From: Sphingomonas sp. Y38-1Y | Lineage (GTDB): Bacteria; Pseudomonadota; Alphaproteobacteria; Sphingomonadales; Sphingomonadaceae | Direction: 5' to 3' | DNA: 64,000 nucleotides | Assembly: GCF_032391395.1 (NCBI RefSeq) | Contig: NZ_CP135916.1 | Coordinates: 496,001 to 560,000, forward strand | Shown: piece by piece, positions 62,858 through 64,000 of the stretch | How positions within the stretch are numbered: the stretch's first letter is position 1 | Layout: each line of letters starts with the position of its first letter | Translations under genes and position numbers: made by a program | Notes under the pieces: generated by a model | Seen by the model: only the letters and a program-made list of their open reading frames with translations | The model's database searches: none | What the model was told of the DNA's origin: nothing

Positions 62858-64000
62858 ATGAAGGCATTTTGCTGGGTGTCCGTTTCGGCCGTCGCGTTTC
62901 TCTGCTCGGGCGCTGCCGCCGCGCAGTCCGCGGGGCAGACCACCGATCCTGCCGCCGCCGCACAGGGGACCGACTTGCCCGCCGCGAACGACGAGATCGT
63001 CGTCACCGCCGAGCGGCGCAGCACCAGCCTTCAGCGCACCGGCGTCGCCGCGACCGTGCTGAGCGGCGAGGATCTGGTCCGCAAGAGCATCAACACCGTC
63101 GAGCAGCTCCAGTTCGCATCGCCCTCTCTGACCGTGAACACCACCGGACAGGGCAACAACTTCAACATTCGCGGTATCGGCAAGGGCGAGCCGGGCAGCG
63201 CGATCAGCGTCGGCGTGGTGACGTACCGCGACGGCGTCGCGACGCTGCCGGGCTATTTCCAGGCTGAACCCTATTACGACATCGCCAGCATCGAGGTGCT
63301 GCGCGGGCCGCAGGGCACGTTTGCCGGCAGCAACGCGACGGGCGGCGCAGTCTTCATCACCGAGAAGAACCCGGACCTGAACAGCGTCAACGGCTATGCG
63401 CTTGCCCAATACGGGAACTACGACAACATCAAGGTGCAGGGCGCGGTCAACCTGCCGATCAGCGAGACGCTGGCGCTGCGCGTCGCGGGCAACATGGACC
63501 GGCGCGACACCTTCTTCACCGTGACCGGCCCCTGGACGGGCAATCCCGGCGACCGGCGCGACTATAGCGGCCGCGCGAGCCTGTTGTGGCAGCCGAGCGC
63601 CAACCTGCGCGTGCTGCTGAAGGGCGACTACAACAATCTCGAATATGGCGGCATTCCGGGCAGCCGCGCCTATTTCGGGCCGGCGACCAACCCGGTGCGC
63701 AACACCGCCGACCCGCTGCTGGTCGAGCATGACGCATTCCTGGCGGGACGTGACGAGTTCGGCCGGATCGTCGGCAACATCTCCTACACCTTCGACAGCG
63801 GCCTGATCCTGCGCTCGATCACCGGGTTCCAGCGCGGCACGACCCAGGTCAGCACCGACAACGACCAGACCGCGACCCCCGGCACGCCGACGGCGCCCGC
63901 GAGGCAGGGCAGCAACAAGATCACCGAGGAGATCTGGTCGCAGGAATTCAACATCGTCTCGCCCGACACCGGGCCCTTCACCTGGGTGCTCGGCGGTTTC
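62858..64000 (+). CDS. TonB-dependent receptor, truncated by the window end
   Basis: The 381 visible residues run off the right edge in frame. ATG follows GGAGGGGTATC. A signal peptide (MKAFCWVSVSAVAFLCSGAA) is followed by the TonB box EIVVTAERR, the plug (DLVRKSINTVEQLQFASPSL, then FNIRGIGKGEPGSAI and IEVLRGPQGTFAGSNATGGAV) and the start of the barrel. It resembles sphingomonad receptors for lipophilic or aromatic substrates. Its position closes the catabolic cluster as the outer-membrane entry step, by inference. Confidence 0.9.
   Translation, partial: MKAFCWVSVSAVAFLCSGAAAAQSAGQTTDPAAAAQGTDLPAANDEIVVTAERRSTSLQRTGVAATVLSGEDLVRKSINTVEQLQFASPSLTVNTTGQGNNFNIRGIGKGEPGSAISVGVVTYRDGVATLPGYFQAEPYYDIASIEVLRGPQGTFAGSNATGGAVFITEKNPDLNSVNGYALAQYGNYDNIKVQGAVNLPISETLALRVAGNMDRRDTFFTVTGPWTGNPGDRRDYSGRASLLWQPSANLRVLLKGDYNNLEYGGIPGSRAYFGPATNPVRNTADPLLVEHDAFLAGRDEFGRIVGNISYTFDSGLILRSITGFQRGTTQVSTDNDQTATPGTPTAPARQGSNKITEEIWSQEFNIVSPDTGPFTWVLGGF

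Overview
The window is GC-rich, almost fully coding DNA from an alphaproteobacterium, most likely Sphingomonas or a close relative (Sphingomonadales). Pointers are the nusB–thiL–hppA order, a single bifunctional RelA/SpoT homologue, a short (HisZ-dependent type) HisG, TonB-dependent receptors, a CC_3452-like small secreted protein, and many intergenic palindromic repeats of at least four families. No rRNA, tRNA, CRISPR array, complete insertion sequence or phage gene was found.

Layout. 0–8.2 kb: tail of an unknown gene, ada, an M20 amidohydrolase with a DUF3617-type lipoprotein, a metallo-beta-lactamase-fold hydrolase, glutathione reductase, era and cobB. 8.2–13.6 kb: HxlR regulator, small secreted protein, the (p)ppGpp enzyme, a hotdog thioesterase, and a dicarboxylate symporter coupled to a NIPSNAP protein. 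13.6–19.9 kb (minus strand): hisG–hisD, nusB, a glycine-zipper protein, thiL and hppA. 20–27.2 kb: two tandem M28 peptidases with an epimerase, then an EamA exporter and threonine aldolase on the other strand, then dinB. 27.2–31.3 kb: an L-arabinose/D-galactose module (sugar 1-dehydrogenase-like oxidoreductase, FucP-type symporter, GH51 arabinofuranosidase), each gene preceded by a similar TTGTCCGACAA-like box. 31.4–39.4 kb (minus strand): a complete kdp potassium system, kdpFABCDE, led by an extra 27-residue membrane micro-ORF that has a perfect Shine-Dalgarno sequence.

39.4–48.1 kb: the most distinctive locus. An unusually AT-rich 5' region with a LacI-type operator and a hairpin-rich leader precedes a cadherin-repeat surface protein (858 aa) and an 1834-aa Calx-beta/RTX protein with an RsaA-like C-terminus, closed by a strong intrinsic terminator. 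Both look like type I secretion substrates, but no type I exporter lies in the window. A 1.1-kb stretch without a supported gene follows.

49–56 kb: acidic lipoprotein, msrA, galE, a ZnuD-like TonB receptor with a His/Asp-rich loop, and a GH2 beta-mannosidase. 56–64 kb: a catabolic cluster (alpha/beta hydrolase, SCP-x-type thiolase, SDR dehydrogenase, MFS transporter, acyl-CoA synthetase, TonB receptor cut by the window end) that looks like uptake, CoA activation and side-chain beta-oxidation of an unknown lipophilic acid or ester. AT-rich operator-like motifs recur at its promoters.

A general theme is recruitment of palindromic repeats into gene expression: one repeat encodes the last 36 residues of HisG and supplies the ribosome binding site of hisD, another supplies the ribosome binding site of dinB, one encodes the end of cobB, and one fills the kdpB–kdpC gap.
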